A stretch of 64,000 bases of DNA, taken from contig JARGXX010000115.1 of NCBI GenBank assembly GCA_030374765.1, positions 434,001 to 498,000 of the forward strand. The letters are read 5' to 3'. A program made the translations under genes and the position numbers. The notes beneath the pieces were generated by a model. It had not been told where the DNA came from. It saw only the letters and a list, made by a program, of their open reading frames with translations, and ran no database searches. Shown here piece by piece: positions 1-11,640 of the stretch (positions are counted from its first letter, which is position 1; each line of letters starts with the position of its first letter). This DNA comes from Agarophyton chilense. Its lineage: Eukaryota; Rhodophyta; Florideophyceae; Gracilariales; Gracilariaceae.

Positions 1-42
1 CGAACATCTTCGTGGTGTCTCCGCTCCAAGCGTTGTCCTACA
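1..42 (+). repeat. 3' tail of the 5' LTR of the chromovirus
   Basis: These bases match 10179-10220 and end in the same CCTACA. They are the last part of the 5' LTR of the Ty3/gypsy element that fills the first 10 kb; the rest lies outside the window. The internal region begins at 43. Confidence 0.85.
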
Positions 43-45
43 AAC

Positions 46-63
46 TGGTCTCCCGACTTAGAA
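46..63 (+). promoter_or_regulatory. possible primer binding site
   Basis: A TGG trinucleotide starts three bases after the 5' LTR end, where the tRNA-complementary primer site of an LTR element normally lies (TGGTCTCCCGACTT). I cannot name the tRNA from memory, so this is a positional call. Confidence 0.35.
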
Positions 64-207
64 GTCTCAGTCGGGCCCACTCAGTCACGATTAATCGGAA
101 AGAGGACTCATAAATTGAGGTTGATCTCAGTTTCTCTCTTTGAGGAAGTTTCTTGGCCCCACTAGCTGATCGGGATTGGATACTCACGTGTAACGGATTC
201 TGATCTC

Positions 208-2262
208 ATGTCGTCCAAAGACTGTCCGAGGACTCGGAGTCAAACCGGTGCACCGGAACCAGCGCAACCATCCCGTATCCCGGTTCGTTCACGGTCTCAT
301 ACCGGTGGATCGACTGGGGTGCCAGGTGGAAGGACCTCGAGACCTCCTGTCTCTGATTCGACACCCCCAGCAAGTGGAGCAGGACCAGCGTCTGTCGCCG
401 CCCAGATGCTCTCCCCTGCTAGGGATGTCACCCTCCATCCCAGCTTTGCAGCTGTGGAAGAGCAACTCCGCTCTATGCGGGAAGCTCAAGTAATCCTTGC
501 AGAGGATTCCCTTCACAAGAAGGTAAATGACACTGCTACGCAGGATTTTTCTGAGGACCTTCGTGTCCTCCGTGCGGATGTGAACTCGATTCTAGAGTCC
601 CTTGGTGTACCCTCGGCCTTTGTCAAGGACGTCGCGTACAAGTTCTCACGCGTCCGAAGCCATCTCGAGACGTTGGAACAAACCTTAATGTCGGGGGATG
701 ATCCGGCCGAGCCGGTTGCAGTATCCCACAAGGGAAGAAAGGAAGAGAACCGCCAGGCTCGAAAGGAGCAAAGGAACACGGATCCCGAACCTTAAGACTC
801 CTCATCCTCGGAGTCCGACTCTTCCGATTCATCGGTGGAAGTAGCTCTCCGTGAGCGTTCCTCACGCTCTAAGCGGTCAACAGCCACCCATGGTGTGATC
901 CGCGCCCGCACGAAGGGAGGAAAGCACACAGGTTTGAAAGAGCTGAAGCCGACCAATTCGCTGTTTAAGAAGCTCCTATCATACCGGTACTACCGTTTGG
1001 AGGACTCTTCTTTGTATCGTACACCCCGTGGTACGGGAAGAGTGAAGGACTGCATTAAGCGAATGCAGCTCTCACTTCGCAACCAGTTGTTTTCTGGAGA
1101 AGACCCAATATTAATGTTCGATTTCTTGGCACGCTTTGTCGCGGAAGCTGACATCCTTGGAATGAACGAGGGACGGGCCTACATTGCCTTACCATACTTC
1201 TTACGTGGGCTTGCCGAAGAACAGTATCACTCTATCAGAGGTTCATCACGCGCGTCCGAAGGAGGGGTAGCATGCTGGCCTGAAGCAGTTCAGTACCCGT
1301 TAAGGTTGTATGCTACTAATTCCGCCATTCAACAGGCTATACTAGCCCTGCGGTACACTCTCCAACGTCCAGGCCAGTCGGAAACCGATTATTCGTCGCG
1401 CCTTAACAAGGCCATCCACCGCTGCGGCAATGTTTACCCCGCTGAAGAGCGTTGTACCATGTTTGTCGATGGTTTGGACCCGGCGATCTGGACTCTTGTT
1501 GCTCGACGTCGAGAAGATAGACCTAAAGCCACGTATTTGGAACTAGTGCAGTTCGCTTGCGCAGAAGGTGAAGCCCTGCGCGCACGCACTCCTGGATCCA
1601 GACTTAGGTCTGCAAAAGCGTTGATGTTACAAACGGGTACCCCGTCAGCTTCGATGATCGACGAACAGGCCTTTCGAAGGGATTATGATAACGTGCAGCT
1701 AGCCCATAGCGACGTTCATTCCATCCCGACAACGGAGTTACCCTCAACCTTGGACGAATCACAATAAGTGATTGAGGATGACAAGCTACTCTATGCGGAT
1801 AATGGTCGCGTCCGTGCGCCACGCGTCCCACACGAGAGTGGTAATGTCTGCTTTTCGCGTCCTGGTTGGAGAGATACCCGCCCCGCGGTGAAGTTCGCCC
1901 AGCCTCGCCACCCAACGCCGGCTTCTGGTCTGATTTGTCATCTCTGCTACAAACCAGGCCATACTTCTCCACAATGTGTGTTGTCCCTCCGAGAATGGGC
2001 ACAAGTCGTAGTCAATTACGAGGCCCTATCCCTGGAGGACAAAGCAGCTGTTCCGATTGCATCGTATATCCGTGCTCGAACGGATGTTCCACGTGACGTG
2101 TCGCTTCCCCGAGCTCGGGTCGTAACTGCACCGGAATCCCGTGTCACCAACGTGGTCGGTCACCCCACCGCTTCTGCGGTACCTTCTGGACCGGATGCCC
2201 AGGCGTTGCCTGACCAACGTCCTGAGCAGCCGCCTCCGGCGGAGCAGGCCCAGAAAAACTAA
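208..2262 (+). pseudogene. Ty3/gypsy gag, two in-frame stops
   Basis: Gag of the chromovirus, the capsid/nucleocapsid polyprotein that packages element RNA in the cytoplasm. One reading frame runs from the ATG at 208 to the TAA at 2260, interrupted by TAA at 793 and TAA at 1765. The N-terminal part is Ser/Pro-rich. The middle (about 1100-1600) is a retrotransposon capsid-like helical domain (FLARFVAEAD, YTLQRPGQSE). Near 1945 there is one zinc knuckle, CHLCYKPGHTSPQC, of the CX2CX4HX4C type. An acidic serine cluster follows the first stop. The frame is continuous across both stops, so I treat this as one gene inactivated by two point mutations. Pol follows in the -1 frame. Confidence 0.85.
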
Positions 2263-2303
2263 ATGTGGGAGTCTCCTCTCAAGGAGGGGCGCCCTCAGAC
2301 TCC
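2253..2303 (+). promoter_or_regulatory. candidate -1 ribosomal frameshift signal (gag to pol)
   Basis: At the gag end the codons are AAA-AAC-TAA. The heptamer G AAA AAC (2253-2259) is in the phase needed for -1 slippage, and pol lies in the -1 frame. After an 8-nt spacer that contains the gag stop, GGAGTCT (2268-2274) pairs perfectly with AGACTCC (2297-2303). A smaller inner stem CCTC/GAGG can form inside. The first base G is not the usual A/T, so the slip site is less canonical than the downstream structure. Confidence 0.5.
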
Positions 2304-4836
2304 AGGTCAACGGCGCCCGAGGCGTCCAAGCCTCGTTTTCCGGTCAAAATCCTTTCAAGGAAAGAGTCCGTCAATGATTTGAACTCGGAATACTTTAGTT
2401 TTCTACGTCGTCCGAGGAAACGTGTCTTCCATAACCGGTTCCCGGATAGAGTTCTGGTGATGGACAAGAGAAACTACAAGGTCTATGCTGACCTTGGCCT
2501 TTCACCCCAGTTTATGGTGCGACACCTTACCGTTTTAGACACCGGTGCCGGTCCGAACTTTGTCGTGGAGGAAGTGTTACCGCCTGCTTTGCAGTCTAGG
2601 ATCCGCCGCGACCACGTCCCGGAGGTCGCTGACGCGAACAACAAACCGTTGAATACGGTGGGGTTCATAGAACTGGTAGTCCGCGTTGGCGCTCGCGTGG
2701 TGAAACTCGACTTCGTCGTATGTCGGAAATTAGCCGCCCCAGTCATCCTGGGTTGCGACTTTTACGACCGCTTCGTCGAAGCGATCTTCCCCCGCCAACG
2801 GCGTGTCGAGATGGAGAATGGATCGTCCACTCCGATCGTTCGTCGTCCGCTTAGGCGTGCCACGAAGAAGCATGTCCCGCTACCGGCAGCACAGGAACCT
2901 GGACCGGATAACCGTGAATCTAATAAGCTCCCCGTCGCAGCGTCGTTGTACGTCCCGCCTGAGTCTAAAATGATGGTGAAAGTAACCTCCCGTCAACACG
3001 GACTCCGGGTCTTGCAACCATTGTCGTCACTGTATGAAAGGCACAGCCTCGCAATTGCGAATGGAATCGTTCATGTGGAGCCAAACCAACCGTTTCGCGT
3101 CCTGATCGCCAATCTAGGGACTGTACCCCAGTATCTGGTGAAGAACCAAGTGATAGGGTCCGTCATGCCGCATCCCATCGCTATGGTGCCGACAAAGCTG
3201 ACCGCAGCTGACGTTCTCGGACTTGTTCACTCTAAGGAGGGGGAAAGCCCGGAACCCGTTTCATCACCGGTACCCCGAGTTCAACCAGCAACATCAGGGA
3301 CGCAGCCCGTTTCAACGAGTGGTGACCGCCCCGATCCAGCCCAAAAACTCGAGGACCTGGATCTCAGCCACGTCCCGGAGTCATACCGCCATCGATTGCA
3401 AGAACTTTTAAGGGACTTCATAACTATGTGGGACGGCTCCCTTGGTGAGATTGCCACTACGGAACACCGGATTGATTTGCTACCGGACACCCGACCCAGC
3501 TCTCAGCACCCATACCGTGCCAGACCCGCCGCACGCGCGGAGGAAAAGGCACAAGTTGATAAAATGCTTCGAGCAGGAGTCAATGAAATGCCTCAGTCGC
3601 CGTGGGCTTCTCCAGTAATACTGGCTCCAAACCAGGATGGTTCCTGGAGGTTTTGCGTCGACTATCGTCGGTTGAATGCCGTCACCGTCAAGGAAGTGTA
3701 TCCAATCCCAATAATGGACGAGTACATTGATTCGCTGGGCACCGCCACCGTCTTTACAACCCTGGAAGCCAATTGGGGATACTGGCAAAGTTCCGGTAAC
3801 GAAGCAAGACCAGGATGAAACCGCTTTCGCGTGTCACTCCGGTCTCTACCGTTTCAAACGGATGCCTTTTGGTCTTACCGATGCCCCCGCTACTTTCCAG
3901 CGAGCCATCGACATCTTATCGGCCCGCTTCAAATGGCGTACCTGCCTGGTCTACCTGGATGACATAATCGTCTTCTCAGATAATCTGGACAAACATCTCA
4001 CTCATGTGAGGGATATCATGACCACGCTACGAGATGCGGGTGTCACTCTTAAGTTGAAGAAATGTGACTTCTTCACGGACACCGTGAAGTATCTCGGCCA
4101 TGTCATCCGTCCAGGACGTGTTACAATCGAGGAGACTCGTGTTAAGTCACTCAAAGAGGCTAAAGAACCGCGAACGCAAACCGAGCTTCGTTCCTTTCTG
4201 GGACTCGCAAACGTCTACCGACGATTCATCCCACACTTTGCGGACAAGGCTGCACCGTTAAACGCGCTTTTGCGGAAAGGCCAACCACCAAAACTGGACC
4301 CCTTGACCCCCGTTCAAACGGAATCTTTCAACTCTCTTAAGGATTCTGTCGTCTCCGCCCCGATCCTCTCGTTGCCCAAGCCTGGAAGGCCCTTCACCGT
4401 AGATACGGACGCCAGCGACTACCAAGTCGGTTGTGCACTGTTTCAAACTGCGCCCAATGGGGAAAGATGCCCCGTAGAATACTGGTCCCGGTTGCTAAAC
4501 GTCCACGAGAAGAATTACTCCGTCTCGGAGAAGGAATGCCTTGCAGTAGTGTTGGCATTACAAACGTTGCGCCCCTATCTCATGGGTAATCATTTCACCG
4601 TTTTTACGGACCACGCATCACTTCGATGGCTACTCTCCATCTCGGAGCCTTCAGGCCGCTTGATGCGTTGGCGTCTCCGTTTAGCGGAATTTGACTTTGA
4701 CGTGCAGTACCGAAAAGGATCGTGCAACACCCAAGACGATGCTATCTCCCGCCTGGTCACTACTGGCGAAGCACTACCCGTCAGAGACGATGAAATAACC
4801 GGCTTTGAAGTGAATGGCGACGAAGCTACCATCTAG
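2265..4836 (+). pseudogene. Ty3/gypsy pol, protease-RT-RNase H part
   Basis: Protease, reverse transcriptase and RNase H of the chromovirus. The aspartic protease motif LDTGAGPN is at about 2535. RT begins near 3590 (YPIPIMDEYIDSLG). A one-base insertion in the run around 3788 shifts the frame between GYWQ and VPVTKQDQDETAF, so RT continues in the next frame. The Asp of the first RT motif is Glu here (TLEANWGYW, codon 3765), while VYLDDIIVFS at about 3950 is intact. RNase H follows with its acidic residues (VDTDASDY, SEKECLAVV, FTDHASL). The frame ends at a TAG at 4834 that interrupts, rather than terminates, the polyprotein, because integrase continues in the same frame. It is inactive as written. 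Confidence 0.9.
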
Positions 4837-7272
4837 GACGAGGAACGAGACACGGACTCTTCAGATTCCGGTTCCGAATTGGACGACTTTCTTCTCTCGG
4901 AAGATTCTGAGAAACCCTTACCAGCGAACTTCGTGCATATTACTCCAGAGGAGATGATACGGGAGCAATACGTTGACCCGTTTTGCGCGAAGGTCCGCGC
5001 TCAACTCAATGGAGGAGGTACTCTCCCCTTTCAGTTGAATGACGCCGGATACCTTGTACGGACCGTTGGATCGCACCCACAAATCGTGGTACCACATAAC
5101 CTCCAGTCGAGAGTCTTGCGGTTTTCGCACTACTCCAAACTGAGTGGCCACGTCGGGGAACGGAAACTCTACCTCACCCTACGCCGTAACTTCTACTGGC
5201 CTGCCATGGCACTGGACTGCTACGCAACGGTGCGGTTTTGTACCGATTTCGGTCGGAACCGTGTCAAGCTCCGCCGTCACGCGACGAAGTTGAAGCTTTT
5301 TCCAGCTCGCGCTCCCTTGGAGTTTGTGGCCATCGATATACTCGGTCCCTTTCTCACCACTAAGCGAAATTACAAGTTCTTACTCGTAATTACGGATCGC
5401 TTTTCAAAGCTGGTCCGGACCGTACCGTTACGGAAGATCTCCGCTATGAGCGTGGCTCAAGCCTTCGTCCGACACTGAGTCTTCGTCTACGGTCCACCGG
5501 TCAACCTCCTCTCGGATAACGGGAGACAGTTCGCCTTTCGTTTCTTCGAGGATGTATGTCGCATCTTGGACATTTAGAACCTGTTCACGACCACTTACCA
5601 CCCCCAAACTAATAGGCAGGCCGAAAGGTTCAACCGGACATTACTTGCGACACTCCGTTCATACGTTGCAGACCACTCCAAAGATTGGGACTTGTTTACT
5701 GATGCGCTCACCTTTGCATACAATACGTAGGGGCACAGGACAACCGGATTAACGCCCTCAGCGTTGGTACTGTCCCGTACTCCACCGCCCGTGGCGCTGG
5801 AACCACAGCCCTCGCTGGATTCCTTTCCGTCACCGACTGCTTACCGCGAAGCGTGGAAAACTTGGCTCACGAAGCTCGTTCCCGCCGCACGGCGTTCAAT
5901 GGGCCGAGCCCATGCCGCTTACAAGCGTGACTTTGATACCAAAGCCCCTCGCTCGCCGCCATGTCTCACCTTCGACGGTTATGTATTCATCAGCAAGGAG
6001 TATTGAAACCCAGAGAAGAAGAAACGCCACAAGCTGTCACCCGTTGCCGACGGCCCCTTTCGGGTTATTTCGGTGGCTTCCGACACTGTCGTTGTTGAGC
6101 TCGCTGGTAATCACGAACGCATCTCCCGCGATCGCGTGGTATCGGCTCCTCCGCCGTGAACATTCCAACCTACTGGTGTGACTGCTTCCGTTGAAACGGA
6201 TTCATCGACCCCCTTACCCCAGGTCCACCCCCGTCCCTACGCGTCACTATACTCATCTCGGGGTTTGTTTGACCTCCCGCTACCCGCGGCGCCCAACCCG
6301 CAAGGAATCGTGTCGCGCATCCGTCGCTCCTCCCCAGTCCACCCGACGGACACCAACCGCGGTGCTTCGTCTAAGGAGGGGGAGGTGCCCGACAGCCGTC
6401 GTAATCCAGTCGATACCGTCACTGGAAACGCCGCACCGTCGCGTGTCATTCTTCGCCCATCAGGGGTGCCTGATACCGGCGTCCGGCAAGACTCGACGCA
6501 GTCGCTATCCAAGCCTCAGAACGCAGCTGTGGATAACGCCACCAACACTCGCCGAGGTGTCACCACACGTGCAACACGGAATGCAAATGCGCTCGACGCA
6601 CCGCAGCCTTATACAGTACGAGCAGACGACGCACCGCCAAGTATCCCGCACAGGGAGGCGGATACATCCACGGCTCCGAAGCCGGACAGCCAGCCATTGA
6701 AAACCTCACGTGACTACACGGACCCTCTACGTGGGACAGAGAGGTGTGACAATGCGCCACCGCCCCAGCGAATCTCACCGCCGAAGCGAGCCTCACCACG
6801 CCGATTAGCGGTACGACCACCCGGATTACCCGCAGATGTGGGCCCTCCAACCGGAGTGGGAAGCGCCGAAACAAGCCCAGCACTTGGGGAAAATGAACCG
6901 CCGAAGTCGGGTCGAAATTCTACTCAGCCGAGGACTGCCTTGCGCGCTACACGGTCCGACCGGAGCGAAGCCGCCCAACGCGTGATCACTTCGGTACCCC
7001 CTGGCTCAGGACGGGTACCACCCATAATTAGCGACACCGTCATACGGGATGGCCGGGAAGTGTACCGACAAGAGTTCGTGGTCGGACGCATTTTGGAGCA
7101 CTCCTACCACCCAGAGGGGTATATCCAATACTTGGTCCGTTGGTACGGGTACGGCCCCGAATGGGATTCAGAAGAACCGATAGAGCACCTACCTCGGTCA
7201 AAGGTGGTACAGTATCATCGTCGTACTATCACGGCTTTGCCGGCTACCATAGACCGAGCCCAAGTGGGATAA
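4837..7272 (+). pseudogene. Ty3/gypsy pol, integrase and chromodomain part
   Basis: This continues the pol frame after the TAG at 4834. It has an integrase zinc domain (HYSKLSGHVGERK, FYWPAM) in which the last Cys pair reads CTDF, so one zinc ligand is lost. The catalytic core has VAIDILGPF, NLLSDNGRQF and HPQTNRQAERF. Further in-frame stops are TGA 5476, TAG 5575, TAG 5728, TGA 6004 and TGA 6157. After about 250 residues of Pro/Ser/Arg-rich linker the frame ends in a chromodomain (FVVGRILEHS, YLVRWYGYG, WDSEEPIEHL) at about 7075-7230. The chromodomain assigns the element to the chromoviruses, whose tail is thought to direct integration to marked chromatin. The length of the linker is unusual. 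Confidence 0.88.
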
Positions 7273-7484
7273 GAAGACACCCGATGGGGATAAAGGAACA
7301 GAAGATCTGGATAAAGACCCTTGGAAGAAGGAGAAGATGCACAGAAGACCTGGAGAAGGACACTCAGAAGAAATAGAAGAGAAGAAAGAAAACAAATACG
7401 TCATAGACGGAAGCAGTTTACTATTTTCGAAGTTGCTGCACACACTACCGCACAGCGGGACATACTAACCAAGATCACAAGGGG
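7273..7484 (+). other. purine-rich spacer between pol and antisense ORF
   Basis: A strongly purine-rich stretch (mainly G/A from about 7320 to 7395) between the pol stop and the end of the antisense ORF. It could act as a second polypurine tract or be untranslated sequence. No ORF is recognised in it. Confidence 0.4.
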
Positions 7485-9518
7485 TTAGTTGGAAGAACCC
7501 GGATCGCCGTGCGCGCCACCCGAATCGCTAGAGGGGTTACTCCCGCCGGCCAGGCGTGCCGCGAGGGCGTTTCTCATCGCACCGATGTCGCCGCTCGCCG
7601 CTTGCGCGTTCAGTCCAACACCCCGAAAGAACTGGGAGAGCACGACCGCCTCCGGGCGTATGGGAACCTCGATAACTTCCGGTTCGTCAGGCAACGCCGC
7701 CGCCACTGGATCGATGACCGCACCTGCGTGAGTCGCTCCCTGCGCCGGCTGCGCCGTAGTATCGGCACCATCGGGGTCTCCCACGTCTTCCATGACCTCG
7801 TCGCCACGGTATTCGCCCTCCTCCTCCGGGAGATCATCACCGCCATAGGCGTAGTAGAAGTCATCCGAGTTGACAAACCCCACGGGGTGCCCGTATGGTA
7901 TGCCTTGCGGAGCCATCCGGAGTGCCGACGCCTCCGCCTCGGAGATCTCTTGCTGCTTCCACGGGTTAAGGAAGATGAAATCTCCCGCCAACGGCGTGCG
8001 ACGCCCCGGAGACCGATCAGCCCCACCGGCTTCTTGACCACGGCCGCTCTGCCGGACAGGCATGACAGCCCAGTCGACATGCCCAATGATGTCGATGAGC
8101 TCCTGAGCTTCATCAGCGTTATTGACACCTCCAAGAGGGAGTTGAAGGCCCAGCTGCCGGATGTAACCACGCAAACGCGGAGGAAGATACCACAGTCGAT
8201 ACTGGTCGTAGGCTTCCCACAAGATGTACGCCGCGGCGCGGACTGCCCATTCGGTTAGGACCACGGACCATAAGCCGGAGTGCGGATCCTCGATGAAGTA
8301 CGAGCCCAGATAGGAGACGACTGGAGGCACCTCCACGTAACATCCCCGGCACAACTCGACGGAGGACCACCACCCAGGCAGGGGAACGTATCGACCGAAC
8401 TGATAGAAGAGACTGATCCGGTTTATCTCCGTGTTCTGATAAGGAACAAGGAACCCAAAGCGGGATCTGCCCCGACGCTCCTCGCGGATGAAGTTCTGTA
8501 ACCACTGATATCGGGACTCACGACGAAGGTGACGGAACTCGGCACGAATGACCGGACGGACCCAGCAGATAGCTTCTTGACGCGCTCGCGGTTGACCGCA
8601 ACATGCGTAAGTTTCCAACGCTGCAAGGCGGTCACAATAGCCGATCTCACCCTGAGTCCGGTACATCCGTAGGTCGAAGCTGAATTCGTCGAGGATGGGG
8701 TATTGGAAGTTCCCCCGGTTGATCCGTGAGTAGCCGATGCGGACGAATATACAATGCGCCTCTTCCGCCGACTCCCGCCTTCGCTGCAGAATCGCGTGAA
8801 CGGGAAACTCCACACGGCGTCGCCAGTCCCACGAAGTGGTGATCAAAGCCGGAAGCTCGCCCGGTAGACGCGCATTGCCATCAGCATACGCGGCCACGAG
8901 TTATTCGTCAAAGACCGCTGTCGGATGTAAACACGGAGCTCTCCAGAGAATCGCCGCATGTTGAAGCGGGTTCAACCCGACAAGCCCGTCGTAACTGGGA
9001 CAGGTGTCCTCCGCAGGAGTTATGTGGCTTGAAGCTTCAACGGGACTCCGGGATCGGCTCGGCGTGGTTGACGAGGAACTCCCCCGCGGAAGGGAAGCCG
9101 AATGGAAACCGGAGAAGCAACCCTGGCAGGGATTGTTACCACCGTTCATCGAGAGTACTGGTCGCCGAGGTATCGGGATGTGTTCGCTGGAAGTTGGCGT
9201 ACGATGCGGAAGAAGGTTCGAAGTCCGAGGAGTGGTTACCGCGTTGGTGCGTTTGTCGTTTGGTTGTGCAGCTCTGCCTTCGACAGTCGAGTGGTCGCTG
9301 GACGCGTTACGCGGCTCGCTCTTATGCCGGTTGGACCGTTGCCTCCTCGCCATGTCGACGGCGTGTTTGTCACCTAAGGAGGGGGGATATGAAGGACAAT
9401 GCCCTTCAAGGGGGTTTCTTCCGCTATTGCGTGCTGACGGCCGGTTAGGACCGGAAGTGCACACTGGTGGAACACGTGGACTGCACGGATGCCGACGCCA
9501 AAGTGCGAGGCGTGCCAC
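7485..9518 (-). CDS. long antisense ORF inside the chromovirus
   Basis: On the strand opposite gag-pol, one frame is open for 470 codons (8897-7485) and continues upstream in the same frame to 9518 after a single TAA at 8901-8903. The 470-codon part has no ATG at its upstream end; its first start-like codon is GTG at 8897. The likely original protein was therefore about 677 residues, starting at the ATG at 9518, which lies inside the 3' LTR. I do not recognise a family. The protein is rich in Trp, Tyr and Arg in its first half (WSSVELCRGCYVEV, YILWEAYDQYRLWYLPP), then has an acidic stretch and a Gly/Ala/Ser tail. The N-terminal 200 residues are Ser/Pro/Arg-rich. Antisense ORFs after pol are known in some plant gypsy elements; homology to those is not claimed. 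Confidence 0.55.
9376..9389 (+). promoter_or_regulatory. polypurine tract before 3' LTR
   Basis: AAGGAGGGGGGATA lies directly before a TG that opens a good inverted match to the LTR end, which is where plus-strand DNA synthesis is primed in LTR elements. Confidence 0.55.
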
Positions 9519-10220
9519 ACGTGGCCCAGATTCTACCTAATGGCTAGTATTATTTAGTAGTTTTTAGTATTTATTTAGCTACGCTATCGCTATTTAGTGT
9601 CTATTTTTCGGGCGCGCGCCCACTCTCAAGGGCCGCGCGCCACACTACTTAGAAGATTTAGCACTGCTCCCCAGTATACACCCTTTTGGGAGATACCAAG
9701 GAGGGAGTCTTGGCTCTGAACTCTTCGCCTTCGGCGCATCTTCACCGCATACTGCGTGAGCGACCGTCGCACGTTAGTTCATCCACTCCTCTGTCGACCA
9801 GAGTGCTAGTATTACCGTGGGTTCATATTTAATCGCCGACACTTGTCATAGTCTCGCCCCTGTATACGGTTTCGCCCTCGTTTTCCTCTTGTTCTCCTTT
9901 TTGGCTCTCGTGAGTGGCCGCCTCACTCACCCCGCTCGTCCACCTCAAACGAGTGTTTCCTCGCTCCTTTTCTGACAATCGCCGTGATACCGCTCCGCCT
10001 AGGATTGGCCACACCTCGGACTGTGCCGTGCTCACCTAAACACTCTAGGTATATCCCACCGGATTGGCCTCGGTCCTACACCCGACTCCGTCGTGCCTTT
10101 CCAGAGTGGCTCTGTTACTGTGCTCCGCTGGGACGCGTCTTCTCCGCCTGAGGCGTGTTTCTCAAGAGAGGAAGATCCCGAACATCTTCGTGGTGTCTCC
10201 GCTCCAAGCGTTGTCCTACA
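9390..10220 (+). repeat. 3' LTR of the chromovirus
   Basis: The right end (CCTACA at 10220) is fixed by identity with 1-42. The left end is inferred from the polypurine tract and from the terminal match TGAAGGACAATG against the reverse complement of the end, TGTAGGACAACG (10 of 12). The copy at 52011-52792 shares sequence only from about 9442 (CGGTTAGGACCGG), so the true LTR may start there instead. The 5' LTR is outside the window, so this boundary cannot be settled here. Confidence 0.75.
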
Positions 10221-10222
10221 CT

Positions 10223-11640
10223 TACCTTCATGGTCATTGTTAACAACCTTAAGTTGAGAGTCCATTTTATCGTGATCAACCGACGGGCAGCGGATTGCAT
10301 TATGGGGACATCGTTAAGCGACCGCCACATCCGTGGTATTTTGCCCAGATCCTATACGGTACATTTCGACAATGGACCAGGCATTTCCATTATTGGTAAG
10401 CGCACAGGACCCCAGAAAAGGAACGCCACAAGGTAGATTGCAAACCAACCAGCAGGTACAATATCCAATAAGGTCCGGTTAGCCTATAGAGTATCCATTC
10501 CATCTTCCCATCAAATGGTAGTACAAGTCACATCACTGCGACCACGTATGGTATCCATTGAAAACCTTGCCAAGTTGGTGAAAAAGAACCGAACCTTGAT
10601 GGCAAATGGAATAACAAACAATAAACCGAACAAATCGTTCAAGTTATACCTCACCAACTTCAGCAACTACAAGGTAAAGCACCCCAAAATACCGTTATCG
10701 GCTTAGTACTCCAGGCGCCAGGCCACATACTCACAATGACACCATCGTAGTCTCAAACAGACGTGTACGATAAATAAAGGGAGGCGAGGGAGAATGAAAA
10801 CCACAAGGTAAAGGAAACATCTGAAACAGAGAGAAGACCGACACCAACACGGAATTGGATGAGGTGAAGGATTGGAGAGAGAGAGTAAACATAGGCCTTA
10901 AAAGTGAAAGAAACCAAAAAGGATACTCTATCTGCCGGAACCGTTGAAAACAATTTGATCGGTACTGCTAGGGGCAATAGCAGCAACCCAGCACTGCATA
11001 CACTGGGCGGAAGACGCCAAGCCTACTCATCAGCAACTGTACCATTCTGGTCCAAAAGCACGTGAGAGAGAAGTACAGAAGCTGCAAAGAATGCTCGTTG
11101 AAGGTTTGATAGAACTTGCAAATGCGGAATAAGTAAATCTCGAGGTGCTTTTACAGAAACGAAGAGTTATCCAAATGTGGTTCTGTATCGATTATCGGAA
11201 GTCGAATTCCATTACGATAAGAGACTCGTATCTGATACCAAGAATGAATGAATGAATCAATTTTCTAGGGAACGTAAATATATATCCAACACATGGGATG
11301 CAAACGATGGATATTTGTTTATAGAAATACCCGAGGAGGACAGATATAACACCGCATTCAGCTGTCACTGTGGCCTTTACCGATTCCGTTGGATGCCTTT
11401 CGATTTACGCAATGCGCAAGCAACCTTACAAAAGGCTCTTGACAATATACTGTCGAATGCAAGGTAGAAAACTGCATTGTTCTATATACATGACGTTGTG
11501 GCTTACTCCAAAACCTTGGAGGAGCATCACGAGCACGTTCGTACCGTGCTGGATCTTCTGAGAAAGGCTGTAGTACCTCTAAATGTAAGCAAGTGCATGT
11601 TCTTGGGCCAGAACATAGAATAACACGTGCACAAAATCTG
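10223..11640 (+). pseudogene. decayed Ty3/gypsy pol remnant
   Basis: This is the sequence next to the chromovirus insertion. Short frames resemble the second half of a retropepsin and its linker (LRVHFIVINRRAADCIMG near 10250, then MVVQVTSLRPRMVSIENL at 10515). From 11260 they resemble RT (NTAFSCHCGLYRFRWMPF). Around 11485 the RT box reads YIHDVVAYSKTLEEHHEH in another frame, where Tyr-x-Asp-Asp is expected. Stops and frameshifts are frequent. It appears to be the old element into which the chromovirus inserted. Confidence 0.7.

Noticed and set aside
7509-8258. 249-codon plus-strand ORF inside the antisense region
   Set aside because: It is opposite the longer 470-codon frame, has low-complexity Arg-rich composition and no motif, and reads as its shadow.
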